Origin: JAGLCW01 sp964427915
Lineage (GTDB): Bacteria > Caldisericota > Caldisericia > UBA6126
Assembly (NCBI GenBank): GCA_964427915.1
Contig: CAYRWA010000001.1
Coordinates: 1 to 64,000, forward strand
DNA length: 64,000 nt
Direction of reading: 5' to 3'
A program made the translations under genes and the position numbers. The notes under the pieces are model-generated. The model ran no database searches. It saw only the letters and a list, made by a program, of their open reading frames with translations, and was not told the origin of the DNA. Shown one piece after another: positions 34,287 to 43,873 of this stretch (the first letter of the stretch is position 1; each line of letters starts with the position of its first letter).

Positions 34287-35977
34287 GTAAAAAGAGATTG
34301 CAACGCACCCCTTCTGTTAAAACTATCATTGTTTTCGTGCTCCTCACGTTTCTCGCTTGTAGTCCTTTTGTGGCATATGCGCTCGAGGACCACACGACAT
34401 GGACAGAAATGAAAATCGAATCCCAATTGAGCCCTTTGTATTCATTTACGAACAAAATAACCTATTTTGAAGCATCAAAAAATGGGAAAAAAATTGTCAT
34501 TCGTAGCACAGGAAATAAAAGTGGGGACACTTTTATTCATGTTGTGGAAGCAGGAGGAATCAACTTAGAGGAAGTGTTTTCACCCGGGGTTTATACTGTT
34601 GGGAAAAAGAATATCTTTTTCACAGCAGCAGACCAATACCCTTCTATTTCAGGAGATGGTCGCTTTGTGTGTATGGGAGTTCAATCCAATGAAGATATAG
34701 CTACAAAAAAAACAGACTATGTACTTGTTTTTGACACTCTTACAAAAAAGCAAGATTTTTTCCCATTACGGATCTTGATTCCTGGTACCAATCAAGTAAT
34801 TTTTACCCCTCCACTCCACCATGTCCCCAATATAGACATAGATGCTTCTGGGGAATACATCGCTGCCCAAGTTGAAATTGGCTATCTGACCGACACCTCC
34901 TCTCATAAACAAACGGCAATTCTTATCATGAATCGAAATGGTTCCAACCAACGAGTTCTTGCTGGACCTAAAGAGTTTTCCCGAATTCGCCAGTCATTTA
35001 TATATGATTCAACTATACATAGCCCTCATCTACCCAGGTTCTCTTCAAGCAATACAATTGTATTCTATGCCCAACTTTTTGAAAACTCCTCTCCTTATGA
35101 TTTAAAAGGAGAGCTTTTTTCGCTGGACCTATCCACCGGTTTTTTAAACCAACTAACATCTTCTCGAAGATTGGATCCTAAACCTGAGGAAATGGGACCT
35201 TTTGTTTTAAATATGTATGGAACTAAAATTTTCTTTAAGATGCTTGTCAATGGGGTATCCATGCTCTCTTCTATCTCGACGAGCGGAACTGACTTAACCC
35301 ACATTATCCCTCTACAACAAGAAAGTCCGTTTTGTGTTAGCGGAGATGGAACTAAAATTTTCTTTATCGATGAATCAAGCCAAGATTCGCTGGTCTATAT
35401 TTTTCTTCCCACCTCTGAAAAATACTTTGTTCTTGACAAAACCGTCACAGGAGAACCTGTAAGAGGCTATATATATCATTCTTTGGACAATACCTCCCTT
35501 CCACCGGTTTCTCACACAACATTTACGGGATCTACCTTCTTTTATACAGTCTCCGCTAATACGTTTGTCCGACTAGACCTATTGCACAACGTCTCCTCAT
35601 CTAGGAAGGTTGTTTCTGTCTTCGAAAAGAACCGATCTGTCATCATGATCAACGAAAAACCTGTATCCGTGTTCGCAAGTCCTTATATCAAAAACAACAG
35701 AATAATGATTCCGTTATCGATCATTACAAAATACTATGGAATGCAATACTATCCGAACCTAACTCGTGGTATTCTTCAGGTTACCTACAATGCTAATTCC
35801 TATATCTTTTATACCGGCTCTTCTACGTATGTGAAAAATGGAACAAAACATACTTTGCCCCAGCCTATTGAAATACATCGCAACGAACCCTTCTTTCCAG
35901 GTGGGGCTCTACCAAACGTCTTTTCATTTACAGTGGAGTGGGATTCCGTTTCAGAATCCTTATCGGTGTCTCGATAA
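34283..35977 (+). CDS. Secreted beta-propeller-like protein with C-terminal stalk-type domain
   Basis: 564 residues. A signal peptide (about 1-36, ending VAYA) is followed by repeats typical of TolB/WD40-like propellers: YPSISGDGRFVCMGVQ, NIDIDASGEYIAAQV, SPFCVSGDGTKIFFID. The last 120 residues (VIMINEKPVSVFASPYI, RIMIPLSIITKYYG, TYVKNGTKHTLPQPI) look like a diverged copper-amine-oxidase-type stalk domain. It starts with GTG overlapping the upstream stop (GTGA), behind GGAGGAA. It has no catalytic motif and probably sits on the cell surface. It may serve with the FHA protein encoded before it. Confidence 0.72.
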   Translation: MSKKRLQRTPSVKTIIVFVLLTFLACSPFVAYALEDHTTWTEMKIESQLSPLYSFTNKITYFEASKNGKKIVIRSTGNKSGDTFIHVVEAGGINLEEVFSPGVYTVGKKNIFFTAADQYPSISGDGRFVCMGVQSNEDIATKKTDYVLVFDTLTKKQDFFPLRILIPGTNQVIFTPPLHHVPNIDIDASGEYIAAQVEIGYLTDTSSHKQTAILIMNRNGSNQRVLAGPKEFSRIRQSFIYDSTIHSPHLPRFSSSNTIVFYAQLFENSSPYDLKGELFSLDLSTGFLNQLTSSRRLDPKPEEMGPFVLNMYGTKIFFKMLVNGVSMLSSISTSGTDLTHIIPLQQESPFCVSGDGTKIFFIDESSQDSLVYIFLPTSEKYFVLDKTVTGEPVRGYIYHSLDNTSLPPVSHTTFTGSTFFYTVSANTFVRLDLLHNVSSSRKVVSVFEKNRSVIMINEKPVSVFASPYIKNNRIMIPLSIITKYYGMQYYPNLTRGILQVTYNANSYIFYTGSSTYVKNGTKHTLPQPIEIHRNEPFFPGGALPNVFSFTVEWDSVSESLSVSR

Positions 35978-35978
35978 T

Positions 35979-36830
35979 ATGATGTCCATTCCTGCCAATG
36001 CTCAAAAGATGCTATCAAGTTTGTCCAATCATCCCCATTATTCTGCTATCGAAGTCGGTTTTCAGATGCTGTATGCAGCCGGAAAAAATGCTCAACAAAA
36101 ACACAAAGATATTGCTGTTGAGTTTAAGGGTGAAATCGATTTAGTAACCAATATTGACATTGAAACAGAAATAGCTCTCAAACAAGAGATTTTACAAAGA
36201 TTTCCCCACCATTCTATCATTTCTGAAGAAAGCGCAGATGTTGAATCAAGTAGTCCTTATTGTTGGATTATTGATCCCATTGATGGAACCACAAATTTTG
36301 CTCATCAACTGCCCTTATGGGCTATTTCTATTGCATTTTACGAACATCAAAAACCAGTAGCTGGCTGGGTGTATGCTCCTGAAATGGATCAATTATTTTT
36401 TGGCCTCACTTCGTGTGGATCTTGGTTAAATTATGCTCCTATCCATGTAAGTACTACCAAGGACCTTTCAAAAGCACTTTTAGCGACAGGCTTTCCATAC
36501 GACATTCGCTCAACACCTTACACCAATTTGGACCTGTATGAACATTTTTGCAAACAAGCTCAAGCGGTACGTCGTTTTGGATCAGCATCTCTGGATATTT
36601 GTTTTGTCGGGTGTGGTTTGTTGCAAGGATATTGGGAACAAATGCTCCAATTATGGGATTTTGCAGCTGCTAGAATTGTACTGCAAGAAGCAGGAGGAAG
36701 AATTACGGATCTTTACAATCGTGACCTTCCTTTTTGTGCCTCTTCGGTAATATGCTCCAATCCCATTTTACACCAGGCAATAGTACATGAAATTCACTCA
36801 TGTGGTGCAAAACTGCGGAAACCTTCATGA
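35979..36830 (+). CDS. Inositol-monophosphatase-family phosphatase
   Basis: 283 residues. Metal-binding motifs are clear: LVTNIDIETE, SEESAD (Glu in the first site), WIIDPIDGTTNFAHQLP and the C-terminal WDFAAARIVLQEAGG. The family removes phosphate from inositol monophosphate, fructose-1,6-bisphosphate, NADP or PAP; which one applies here is not decidable. Because nadA, nadB and nadC lie in the same operon, an NADP or nucleotide phosphatase role is worth testing. The open frame runs back to 35838, but that part overlaps the upstream gene. The tandem ATG at 35979 just after its stop is chosen. The ribosome site is poor, so coupling is likely. Confidence 0.85.
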   Translation: MMSIPANAQKMLSSLSNHPHYSAIEVGFQMLYAAGKNAQQKHKDIAVEFKGEIDLVTNIDIETEIALKQEILQRFPHHSIISEESADVESSSPYCWIIDPIDGTTNFAHQLPLWAISIAFYEHQKPVAGWVYAPEMDQLFFGLTSCGSWLNYAPIHVSTTKDLSKALLATGFPYDIRSTPYTNLDLYEHFCKQAQAVRRFGSASLDICFVGCGLLQGYWEQMLQLWDFAAARIVLQEAGGRITDLYNRDLPFCASSVICSNPILHQAIVHEIHSCGAKLRKPS

Positions 36831-39610
36831 AGAGAAAAGTTCTTCTCTGTATCATCCTGGTTAGTCTGATTGCCTCGTTGTTCCAAAACATCCAGATATC
36901 CATTGCACAACATGACAATTTCTCTATACCCCTTGCGCCTCATGATTGGAAACGATATGGAGAAAAAGGAACGCTAGTATGGAAACAAGATGGTCTCCTT
37001 TGGAGACCTGGTCAAAAAAATGCCTCCATTGTAACTAGGTCGATACCGAAAGATTGGTCTCAATTTCAAACACTTGAGATAGAGTTCTCTTCAAACCAGC
37101 AAACTGGCAATTGGATGACATTGTTAATAAGAGATCAGTCCCATCACATGCAATTCACCTATTTCACAATCGACTCTCTCCATACAACCACGGTAACCTT
37201 TGCACTTCATGATCTTTTTTCTGCTTTTGGAGGAGAACCGGTGTTTTACTGGAATCAGATTGAATCTCTAGCCATTTGCTCTCATCCCTCTGCAGATCAA
37301 CAGATAGAAACGCTTGAAATCCAGTGGCACAAGCTATCTCTTCATACAGATTCTTCTCCACAAGAAGACCCCTTTCTCTTTCACCTTGCAGAACCAATTC
37401 ATGCACAGCAGGGAGTTTTATTTCCAAAACAAAGCTTTCCCCTGCTTCAAAACCAAATTCATACCGATGATAGACTACAAAAGATATTGTCTTACACGGA
37501 ACCAAAAAACTCCCATCCAATTTCTACAGAGTATTTACGAAATCTAGTAATGCAGTATGTTTTTTTGGATCAAGGAACTTTTGACAACATCGTTCAATAT
37601 TTCCTTGAAATACAGCCTGATTATTGGGATCAAACTCAGTTTCAAAACGATATCTTTGTGCAAGAACACGCCATTCACTATATTGTTTCCTTTGAGCTTC
37701 TTCAAAATACAACCAATCTTCCTGATCCAATACAAGATATATGGCAGAGAAATATGGAACAACTATGCGAAATTCAATACCAAACTTGTCAAAAGTGGAT
37801 TCAACATTACCCCTATGGAAAAGGCAATAATCATGTAACAAGAGCTGCTAGTCTTCTTGGTTTATGCTCGTTATACCTGACACATCCACAAAAACAAAAA
37901 CAATTTTTACAGTATTCTCTCCAAGTCCTTCATTACTACTTTCGTTTTCAAATTTCAGAGGATGGAGTCCTAAACGAAGGCACACATTACTACACCTACT
38001 TATTAGAAATATTTACCTATTTTTCATATGGAATAAAAAACACTCTTGGATTAAATCTCTTCGAAGATTTTCCCTTTTCAGATCGTCTTGAATCTATGGT
38101 TGAATGGGCACTTTCTATTCAAAAACCAGATGGATATCTTCCTTCCATCGATGACTCATGGCAAACACGCGTTGTTTTCCCATTTCGCTTCCTCGTTCCA
38201 TTTTTCCCTACGAAAGCTGGTCATTTTCTTTGGGCATCTACTTGTTACAAGAATCAAAGCCCTTTTGAAAATGAACCTTGGAATATTGTCAAAAGCTTGT
38301 ACATTCCTTTCTCGCTCTTATCAGCACTGGACTGTGCTGAAGCAACACCAGATAAACCTTCTCGGAAGAGTACTATGTTCTCTTCTGATTCGGATATTCT
38401 GTTTCGATCCATGAACAAAGACATAGAAACATATTTGTTGTTTCTTGGTAAACAAAATTCCTCTCTTCATGAACAGAACGATACAGGTCAAATTCTTTTA
38501 TATAAAGGGCAGCTCCCACTTTTACTTGAGAGCGGCTATGGACCAAACGGATGGACGTCTAAAAACCGGCAATACTATGTTTCCCATGAAGCACACAATG
38601 TACCTATTGTCGATGGAGTTGGTTCTGAATCTTGGTACAATGGTGGTGTTGGACCTATAGACAAATCTTGTATCCAAAACTACTACTGCGGGAACACCCT
38701 GTCGTTTGCAAGTATGGATATTCAAATGCAGATTCACCACCCCGATGTCACTTGCACAAGAACCCTATTTCACGTACCATCCTTTATGCCAATTCAAAAC
38801 AAACCGGCACATAACACTCCCTCCTATACATTTATTATTGACCTGTTCCAATCAGAATCTTCTCATGTCTATAGTTCGGTTTTTCATCCCAATGGTACAA
38901 TCCAAAACCAAAGTGCCTCTGGCATCCATCTCGCATTGCCATCAGAAGAACTCGAATATCTTCACATAGACACCTCTATCGATACAAAAATTCAACAGAA
39001 ATCTGGGTGGTATTCTAGCTATTGGGACCATGAAATTGAAATACCGTATTATATATTTTCCAAAAAAGGGACTTCTACTGTCATTGAATCCTTGCTTTCA
39101 GTATCAGGTTCAGAAGATTCTCCTTTTTCCATGCAACGAAACCCTTCCAAAAATGGAATTGAATATTCTATCTCCCCCTCGTCCCAGCAAGAGACATCTT
39201 CTTTTCAAGATGTTTTCATGATCAATTCCAACCGAAGCATGGCAAAGGGAACGGTTGTTTCTACAAACGGTTCCTTCTGTTTTTCGCGACAGGAACAAAA
39301 CACATCTTTTCCTACATCCTACTTTGTAACTCATGCGAGTTATGTAAATTGCAATCAACAAGCGCTATTTTATTCGTCATCCCGAGTGGAACAAATTTTC
39401 CATTCCATGGCAGTGTCCCCTACCAATAATAAGCAATGGAATTTTGAAATAGTAAGTCAAAAGGAAAACAGCGTTGTCCACTTCTATGTTCCTCCAGATA
39501 CTACCATTCAAAAAGCCTTTCTTGATCAAGAAGAAGTTGCTTTTCAACAAAAAGACAATAAGGTTTCAATTTCACTCCCTGGAGGGAAACATTTTTTGAC
39601 ATTTGAATGA
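36827..39610 (+). CDS. Secreted heparinase II/III-like polysaccharide lyase
   Basis: 927 residues. A signal peptide (1-27, ending SIAQ) is followed by a beta-rich, possibly carbohydrate-binding part (about 28-190). Next come an alpha-helical toroid-like region with GTHYYTYLLEIFTYFSYG and PDGYLPSIDDSW, and a C-terminal heparinase II/III beta-sandwich with SHEAHNVPIVDG and GGVGP. His/Tyr/Trp residues in these stretches are the usual lyase catalytic and substrate contacts. It probably cleaves an acidic polysaccharide outside the cell. It starts by ATGA overlap with the phosphatase gene and ends by ATGA overlap with nadA. The linkage to NAD synthesis has no obvious biochemical reason. Confidence 0.75.
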   Translation: MKRKVLLCIILVSLIASLFQNIQISIAQHDNFSIPLAPHDWKRYGEKGTLVWKQDGLLWRPGQKNASIVTRSIPKDWSQFQTLEIEFSSNQQTGNWMTLLIRDQSHHMQFTYFTIDSLHTTTVTFALHDLFSAFGGEPVFYWNQIESLAICSHPSADQQIETLEIQWHKLSLHTDSSPQEDPFLFHLAEPIHAQQGVLFPKQSFPLLQNQIHTDDRLQKILSYTEPKNSHPISTEYLRNLVMQYVFLDQGTFDNIVQYFLEIQPDYWDQTQFQNDIFVQEHAIHYIVSFELLQNTTNLPDPIQDIWQRNMEQLCEIQYQTCQKWIQHYPYGKGNNHVTRAASLLGLCSLYLTHPQKQKQFLQYSLQVLHYYFRFQISEDGVLNEGTHYYTYLLEIFTYFSYGIKNTLGLNLFEDFPFSDRLESMVEWALSIQKPDGYLPSIDDSWQTRVVFPFRFLVPFFPTKAGHFLWASTCYKNQSPFENEPWNIVKSLYIPFSLLSALDCAEATPDKPSRKSTMFSSDSDILFRSMNKDIETYLLFLGKQNSSLHEQNDTGQILLYKGQLPLLLESGYGPNGWTSKNRQYYVSHEAHNVPIVDGVGSESWYNGGVGPIDKSCIQNYYCGNTLSFASMDIQMQIHHPDVTCTRTLFHVPSFMPIQNKPAHNTPSYTFIIDLFQSESSHVYSSVFHPNGTIQNQSASGIHLALPSEELEYLHIDTSIDTKIQQKSGWYSSYWDHEIEIPYYIFSKKGTSTVIESLLSVSGSEDSPFSMQRNPSKNGIEYSISPSSQQETSSFQDVFMINSNRSMAKGTVVSTNGSFCFSRQEQNTSFPTSYFVTHASYVNCNQQALFYSSSRVEQIFHSMAVSPTNNKQWNFEIVSQKENSVVHFYVPPDTTIQKAFLDQEEVAFQQKDNKVSISLPGGKHFLTFE

Positions 39611-40560
39611 TAAATACTACATTTGAGATAAAATCCACAAAGGAGTTTCTTTTGGAAAAACGTGTACAAGAAATTCAAGCCCTCAAAAAGGAAAAAAATG
39701 CTTGTATTTTAGCCCATAATTATCAACCTGGCATGATCCAAGATATTGCAGACTTTGTTGGTGATTCACTGGAATTAAGCAACATTGTAACGCGCTTGCA
39801 AAATCCCGTCATTGTTTTTTGTGGCGTTTCCTTTATGGCTGAAACAGCAAAACTTTTGTCACCTGAAAAAACAATACTGTTACCAGAGCCTGCCGCATTG
39901 TGCGACTTAGCAGAATCCATACAACCAGAAGACCTGTTATCACTGAAAGAAAAATATCCTCATGCAGCGGTTGTTTGCTATGTGAATTCATCTGTTGAGA
40001 CAAAAGCTTTAAGCGATTATTGTTGTACATCTTCCAATGCATTAACAATCGTTGAGTCTGTTCCTCAAGAAACCATCATTTTCGTTCCTGATCAGGGCTT
40101 AGGTTCATGGATACAGGAAAAATCTCAAAAAGAAATTATTCTTTTCCCAGGAAGTTGCCCCATACATTACCTATTGGATCCAGATGAAATCTCCTATACC
40201 TGGAAACAACATCCAAAAGCTGCCTTAATGACCCACCCTGAAGCCAATAAGGCTGTACGTGATATGAGCACGTATGTGGGAGGGACCGGAGGAATGATTC
40301 AGTATGCTGGTGAAGCTTCATATGACACATTTCTAGTAGCCACTGATGTTGGTATGATCCACCGGTTATCAAAAGAATATCCTACGAAAAAGTTCATTCT
40401 TGCTGCTGCAAAGATTGAATGCAAAGACATGAAAACCATTTCTCTTCCTAAGGTACATCAATCCTTACTTCACCTGCAATTTCAAATCGACATCGATCCT
40501 CAAATAGCAGTAGCAGCAAAGAAAGCAATTCAAAATATGATGGATATACAACAAAAATGA
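39607..40560 (+). CDS. nadA: Quinolinate synthase
   Basis: 317 residues. It condenses iminoaspartate with dihydroxyacetone phosphate to quinolinate, using a [4Fe-4S] cluster. LAHNYQ (35-40), GDSLELS and CYVNSSVETKA (124-134) match the family. The three cluster cysteines are Cys99, Cys184 (GSCPIH) and Cys272 (ECKDM), with the expected spacing of about 85-88 residues. The common HPEC motif reads HPEA here; that Cys is not a cluster ligand in the short enzymes, and the glutamate is kept. Overlaps on both sides (ATGA) show tight coupling with the lyase gene and nadB. Confidence 0.93.
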   Translation: MINTTFEIKSTKEFLLEKRVQEIQALKKEKNACILAHNYQPGMIQDIADFVGDSLELSNIVTRLQNPVIVFCGVSFMAETAKLLSPEKTILLPEPAALCDLAESIQPEDLLSLKEKYPHAAVVCYVNSSVETKALSDYCCTSSNALTIVESVPQETIIFVPDQGLGSWIQEKSQKEIILFPGSCPIHYLLDPDEISYTWKQHPKAALMTHPEANKAVRDMSTYVGGTGGMIQYAGEASYDTFLVATDVGMIHRLSKEYPTKKFILAAAKIECKDMKTISLPKVHQSLLHLQFQIDIDPQIAVAAKKAIQNMMDIQQK

Positions 40561-42152
40561 AGGATACAGAGACTAATTTTTTCGATGTAATCATTATTGG
40601 TACTGGCATTTCAGGACTATATACCGCCTTTCATATTGACTCTTCAAAAAGTGTACTCCTTATTTCAAAAGACAATGTAGTAAACTGCAATACAAGGAAA
40701 GCCAAGGGCGGTATGGCTGCAGCTCTTTACAAACCCGACGACCCAGCCTCCCACTTAGAAGATACCCTTAAAGCTGGAGGGTATTTGAATAGCAAAAAGG
40801 CAGTGGATGTTTTAACCAAAGAAGTCATTGATCGTATCTACGAATTAGCTGACAATGGTTTTGTGTTTGATAAAAATCCTTCTTCAGGAGAGTACAATAT
40901 GGGGCTGGAAGGTTGTCACAGCCACAGAAGAGTACTTCATTCTCAGGGAGATAGGATGGGGGTTGCCATTTTCAATTTTTTATATGAACAAGTTAAATCC
41001 CTTCCAAACACTACCTTTTTAGAACATACCGAGTTACTTGATATCGTTGTTACTGAAAATACTTTGCAAGGAGTCAAAGTTCATTCTGATTCTTTGGGAG
41101 AAACAACCCTGTATTGTCACTCTTTAGCCATTGCTTCTGGAGGATACTCCGGGATCTACAAGCGAAATACAAGCGATAAGAGTTTTTTTGGTAACGTTCT
41201 TACAATTGCCTATAAAGCTGGCATTGGTCTCACCGATCTAGAGTTTGTTCAATTTCATCCCACCGTTTTTGTGAAAGAAGGCTTTGAAACCCTTTTAATG
41301 TCAGAAGCAATAAGAGGAGAAGGAGCGATTCTTTTAAATCCGCAACGGAAACGATTCATGGATCGCTATCACCCAGAGGCAGAACTTGCCTCTAGAGACA
41401 TTGTCAGCCAATCAATGTGGAAGGAATCCCTTCAGTGCAAATCACAAGACTTTTATTTAGATCTACGGCCGATTGGTAAAGACAAAATACTTCGGTTGTT
41501 TCCAGAAGTGTATGAGAATTGTTTGCTTCGAAACATTGACATCACCAAAGAACTAGTTCCTGTCTTTCCCGGAGCACATTACTCCATGGGAGGAATCTAT
41601 GTGGACCTTTTTGGACGAACCAACATACAAGGCATTTATGCCATTGGCGAATGTAGTTGCAACGGAACTCACGGAGCAAACCGTCTTGCATCCAATTCAT
41701 TGATTGACTCTTTGGTTTTTGGAAAGCGAACTGCAGACGTTATCAACGATCAGCCTCCCCTAGATCTCACCCCAGAAAAACAAACACAAGTTTCTTCTCC
41801 TTCGTCCATTCAATCGCCATTCACCATCCAACAAATCCAGCAATTGAACTGGGATTGCCTTGGCATCATGAGAAACAAAGAACAACTTGAAGAAGTCATG
41901 TCTCTTTTGCGGCCTTTTATGAAGGATCCTTATTGGCAAACTTCTTCAGAGAAAACCGCTATTGACGCCTGTCAGCTATCCTATTTGATTGCTCAAAGTG
42001 CTTTGCTCCGCAAAGAATCAAGAGGAGCTCACTATCGAACAGATTTTCCAGAAGAAAACCCGCAATACTCTCATTCCTTTTTGTTACAAAAATCTTCTGA
42101 TTCCTGTGATCCCATTGTTCGAAAAATTAATTATAAAGAGGAGAAGGTATGA
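40557..42152 (+). CDS. nadB: L-aspartate oxidase (or fumarate-reducing equivalent)
   Basis: 531 residues. The FAD site GTGISGLYTAF, KGGMAAAL, the conserved GCHSHRRVLHSQGDRMG, EFVQFHPT and a C-terminal HGANRLASNSLIDSLVFGKR are typical of NadB. It oxidises aspartate to iminoaspartate, which NadA uses at once. In an anaerobe the electrons would go to fumarate instead of oxygen. The gene overlaps nadA and nadC by 4 bp each, which fits channelling of the unstable product. Confidence 0.93.
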   Translation: MKDTETNFFDVIIIGTGISGLYTAFHIDSSKSVLLISKDNVVNCNTRKAKGGMAAALYKPDDPASHLEDTLKAGGYLNSKKAVDVLTKEVIDRIYELADNGFVFDKNPSSGEYNMGLEGCHSHRRVLHSQGDRMGVAIFNFLYEQVKSLPNTTFLEHTELLDIVVTENTLQGVKVHSDSLGETTLYCHSLAIASGGYSGIYKRNTSDKSFFGNVLTIAYKAGIGLTDLEFVQFHPTVFVKEGFETLLMSEAIRGEGAILLNPQRKRFMDRYHPEAELASRDIVSQSMWKESLQCKSQDFYLDLRPIGKDKILRLFPEVYENCLLRNIDITKELVPVFPGAHYSMGGIYVDLFGRTNIQGIYAIGECSCNGTHGANRLASNSLIDSLVFGKRTADVINDQPPLDLTPEKQTQVSSPSSIQSPFTIQQIQQLNWDCLGIMRNKEQLEEVMSLLRPFMKDPYWQTSSEKTAIDACQLSYLIAQSALLRKESRGAHYRTDFPEENPQYSHSFLLQKSSDSCDPIVRKINYKEEKV

Positions 42153-42982
42153 AGCCAACACGATTTACATCTGCCATTTCTTCCTATTTGCAAGAAGACC
42201 AACCTTATGGTGACCCTGCTTCTTCATTTATTCCCCAGGATCATCTCTCCAAAGGGTTCATCCGAGTACAACAAGAGGGGACCTTATGTGGGGAGTTTCT
42301 GATTGAACCATTTTTCCATTTCCTCGACCCCACTATTGCAATCCAAACACATGGTAAAGATGGAGACACCTTACATCCCGGAGACATTGTTGCCAGTATA
42401 GAAGGAAGGACACAATCCATTCTTCAAATGGAAAGGATTGTTCTGAATTTACTTGCATATTTGTCAGGCATCACAACGAAAACAAAACGCATTACGGCAA
42501 TCACAGATGCATATGGCGTATCCTTATTAGATACCAGAAAGGTGCTTCCAGGATATCGATCTTTTGTCAAATATGCTGTTCAATGTGGTGGAGGTTGCAA
42601 TCACCGCAATAGCCTGTCCGACCTTATCATGATAAAGAATAACCACATACAAGCATTGGGAGGGATCGCAAAAACTCTTCAACATGTTCGCGAAACGAAT
42701 TCACACCCCATGTTAAAAATAGAAGTAGAAACAAGTTGTCTCAAGGAAGCGCTTGCTTCTCTACCTTACAATCCTGATATCATTATGCTCGATAACTATT
42801 CTGTGGAGGAAGCCCAAGAAGCACTGTTCTTCTTACGAGGTAAAGCCCAAATAGAAATATCTGGAAACATACAAGAAAACAATATTGAATCGTATGCAAA
42901 GCTCAGGCCAGATTTTATCTCTATGGGCTCTAGCTTAACTTACGACGTTTCTTCGGTGTCATTTCATCTTCGTTTGGAATAG
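42149..42982 (+). CDS. nadC: Nicotinate-nucleotide pyrophosphorylase (carboxylating)
   Basis: 277 residues, a normal length. It converts quinolinate and PRPP to nicotinate mononucleotide. ILQMERIVLNLLAYLSGI, DTRKVLPGYRSFVKYAVQCGGGCNHR, MIKNNH and KIEVETSC carry the Arg/Lys/His substrate contacts. It completes the de novo nadABC path from aspartate and is the last gene of the operon. AGAGGAGAAGG precedes the ATG, which overlaps the nadB stop. Confidence 0.93.
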   Translation: MKPTRFTSAISSYLQEDQPYGDPASSFIPQDHLSKGFIRVQQEGTLCGEFLIEPFFHFLDPTIAIQTHGKDGDTLHPGDIVASIEGRTQSILQMERIVLNLLAYLSGITTKTKRITAITDAYGVSLLDTRKVLPGYRSFVKYAVQCGGGCNHRNSLSDLIMIKNNHIQALGGIAKTLQHVRETNSHPMLKIEVETSCLKEALASLPYNPDIIMLDNYSVEEAQEALFFLRGKAQIEISGNIQENNIESYAKLRPDFISMGSSLTYDVSSVSFHLRLE

Positions 42983-42987
42983 AACTT

Positions 42988-43035
42988 CTCTCTATCACAT
43001 ACAATAGAACAATGTATGTGATAGAGAGAGCCTTT
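42988..43035. terminator. Long hairpin between convergent nadC and ABC permease
   Basis: A 16-bp perfect stem CTCTCTATCACATACA (42988-43003) / TGTATGTGATAGAGAG (43013-43028) with a 9-nt loop. A short T5 tract follows after four bases on the plus strand. It probably ends the nad operon and may also serve the permease gene. Confidence 0.65.
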
Positions 43036-43045
43036 TTGAGTGCAG

Positions 43046-43873
43046 CTATCCGCTTCTTTTCAACTTACCATTCTTTTTGGCCCATGCTTCTGCTTTGGAA
43101 AACAAGCCAATCCCAATGGGAATAAAGATAAAGCTCATCAGAACTAAAGGCCAAATGTTTTCCATTTGCGACCAAAAAGCAGAGCCTTCAAGGATTGTAT
43201 TTCGAATACCTCGCAATGCATATGTTGCCGGAGAACCTTTGGCAATAAACTGCATCCATGCAGGCAATATGCCAATATCATAATACACACCAGAAAACAT
43301 AAGCAAAATGGAACTAAATATTCCTACCATCTGGGCACCTTTTTCTGGTGAAATAAGGGGTAGTACGGCAGCACAGATACCCAACCCCATAAACGAAAAG
43401 CTTGCAACAACAAGCAATAGGAATGCAGCACCATAATTAGCACCCGTTAACTGAATATCAAAGAACAATGTAAGTACCAATAAAATGAACACGGTTCGTA
43501 ACAATGCATACAAAGCTGCATATCCACATACGCTTAACAAGTGAGTGACCCGTTTCACGGGAGCCATAAAAGTATACTCAATGGTATCTTCCCATCGCTC
43601 CCATGAAACTGTTTCCGAAACAACTTCAAATACAACTGATAAATACCCCCATAAAATGGAGCCTAAGAGCATGTACATCGTAATGTAATCGGTATTTATT
43701 TCAACACTGGAGAAGCTTCCAGTCCATTTCCCAATGAACCCGATACTAACTGCGTTTGCAATCGTCCATATTAGGAAGACCACTTCCCATTTCCAGTATC
43801 GCTTCGTAAGGTTAAAATTACGATTTACAAAGGAGATCCCTGCTCGTAGTTCATGCATAAATCGCTCTCTCAT
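43046..43873 (-). CDS. ABC-2 type transporter permease
   Basis: 275 residues with about six membrane segments (near 30-50, 65-85, 110-135, 145-170, 180-200 and 240-262). It resembles DrrB/NodJ-type exporters (ENIWPLVLMSFIFIPIGIGLF at the C-terminus). It should pair with the ATPase encoded just upstream to pump out a drug, peptide or lipid. The start overlaps the ATPase stop (ATGA) and follows AAAGGAGG. It is the last gene of the transcript, facing nadC. Confidence 0.88.
   Translation of the reverse strand: MRERFMHELRAGISFVNRNFNLTKRYWKWEVVFLIWTIANAVSIGFIGKWTGSFSSVEINTDYITMYMLLGSILWGYLSVVFEVVSETVSWERWEDTIEYTFMAPVKRVTHLLSVCGYAALYALLRTVFILLVLTLFFDIQLTGANYGAAFLLLVVASFSFMGLGICAAVLPLISPEKGAQMVGIFSSILLMFSGVYYDIGILPAWMQFIAKGSPATYALRGIRNTILEGSAFWSQMENIWPLVLMSFIFIPIGIGLFSKAEAWAKKNGKLKRSG

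Noticed and set aside
35838..35978. Extension of the inositol-monophosphatase-like frame into the upstream gene
   Set aside because: The 47 extra residues overlap the stalk domain of the upstream protein and precede the normal start of the phosphatase fold.
40237..40260. NadA reads HPEA instead of HPEC, suggesting a lost cluster ligand
   Set aside because: The cluster cysteines of short NadA enzymes are spaced about 86 residues apart; Cys99, Cys184 and Cys272 fit, so the enzyme looks intact.
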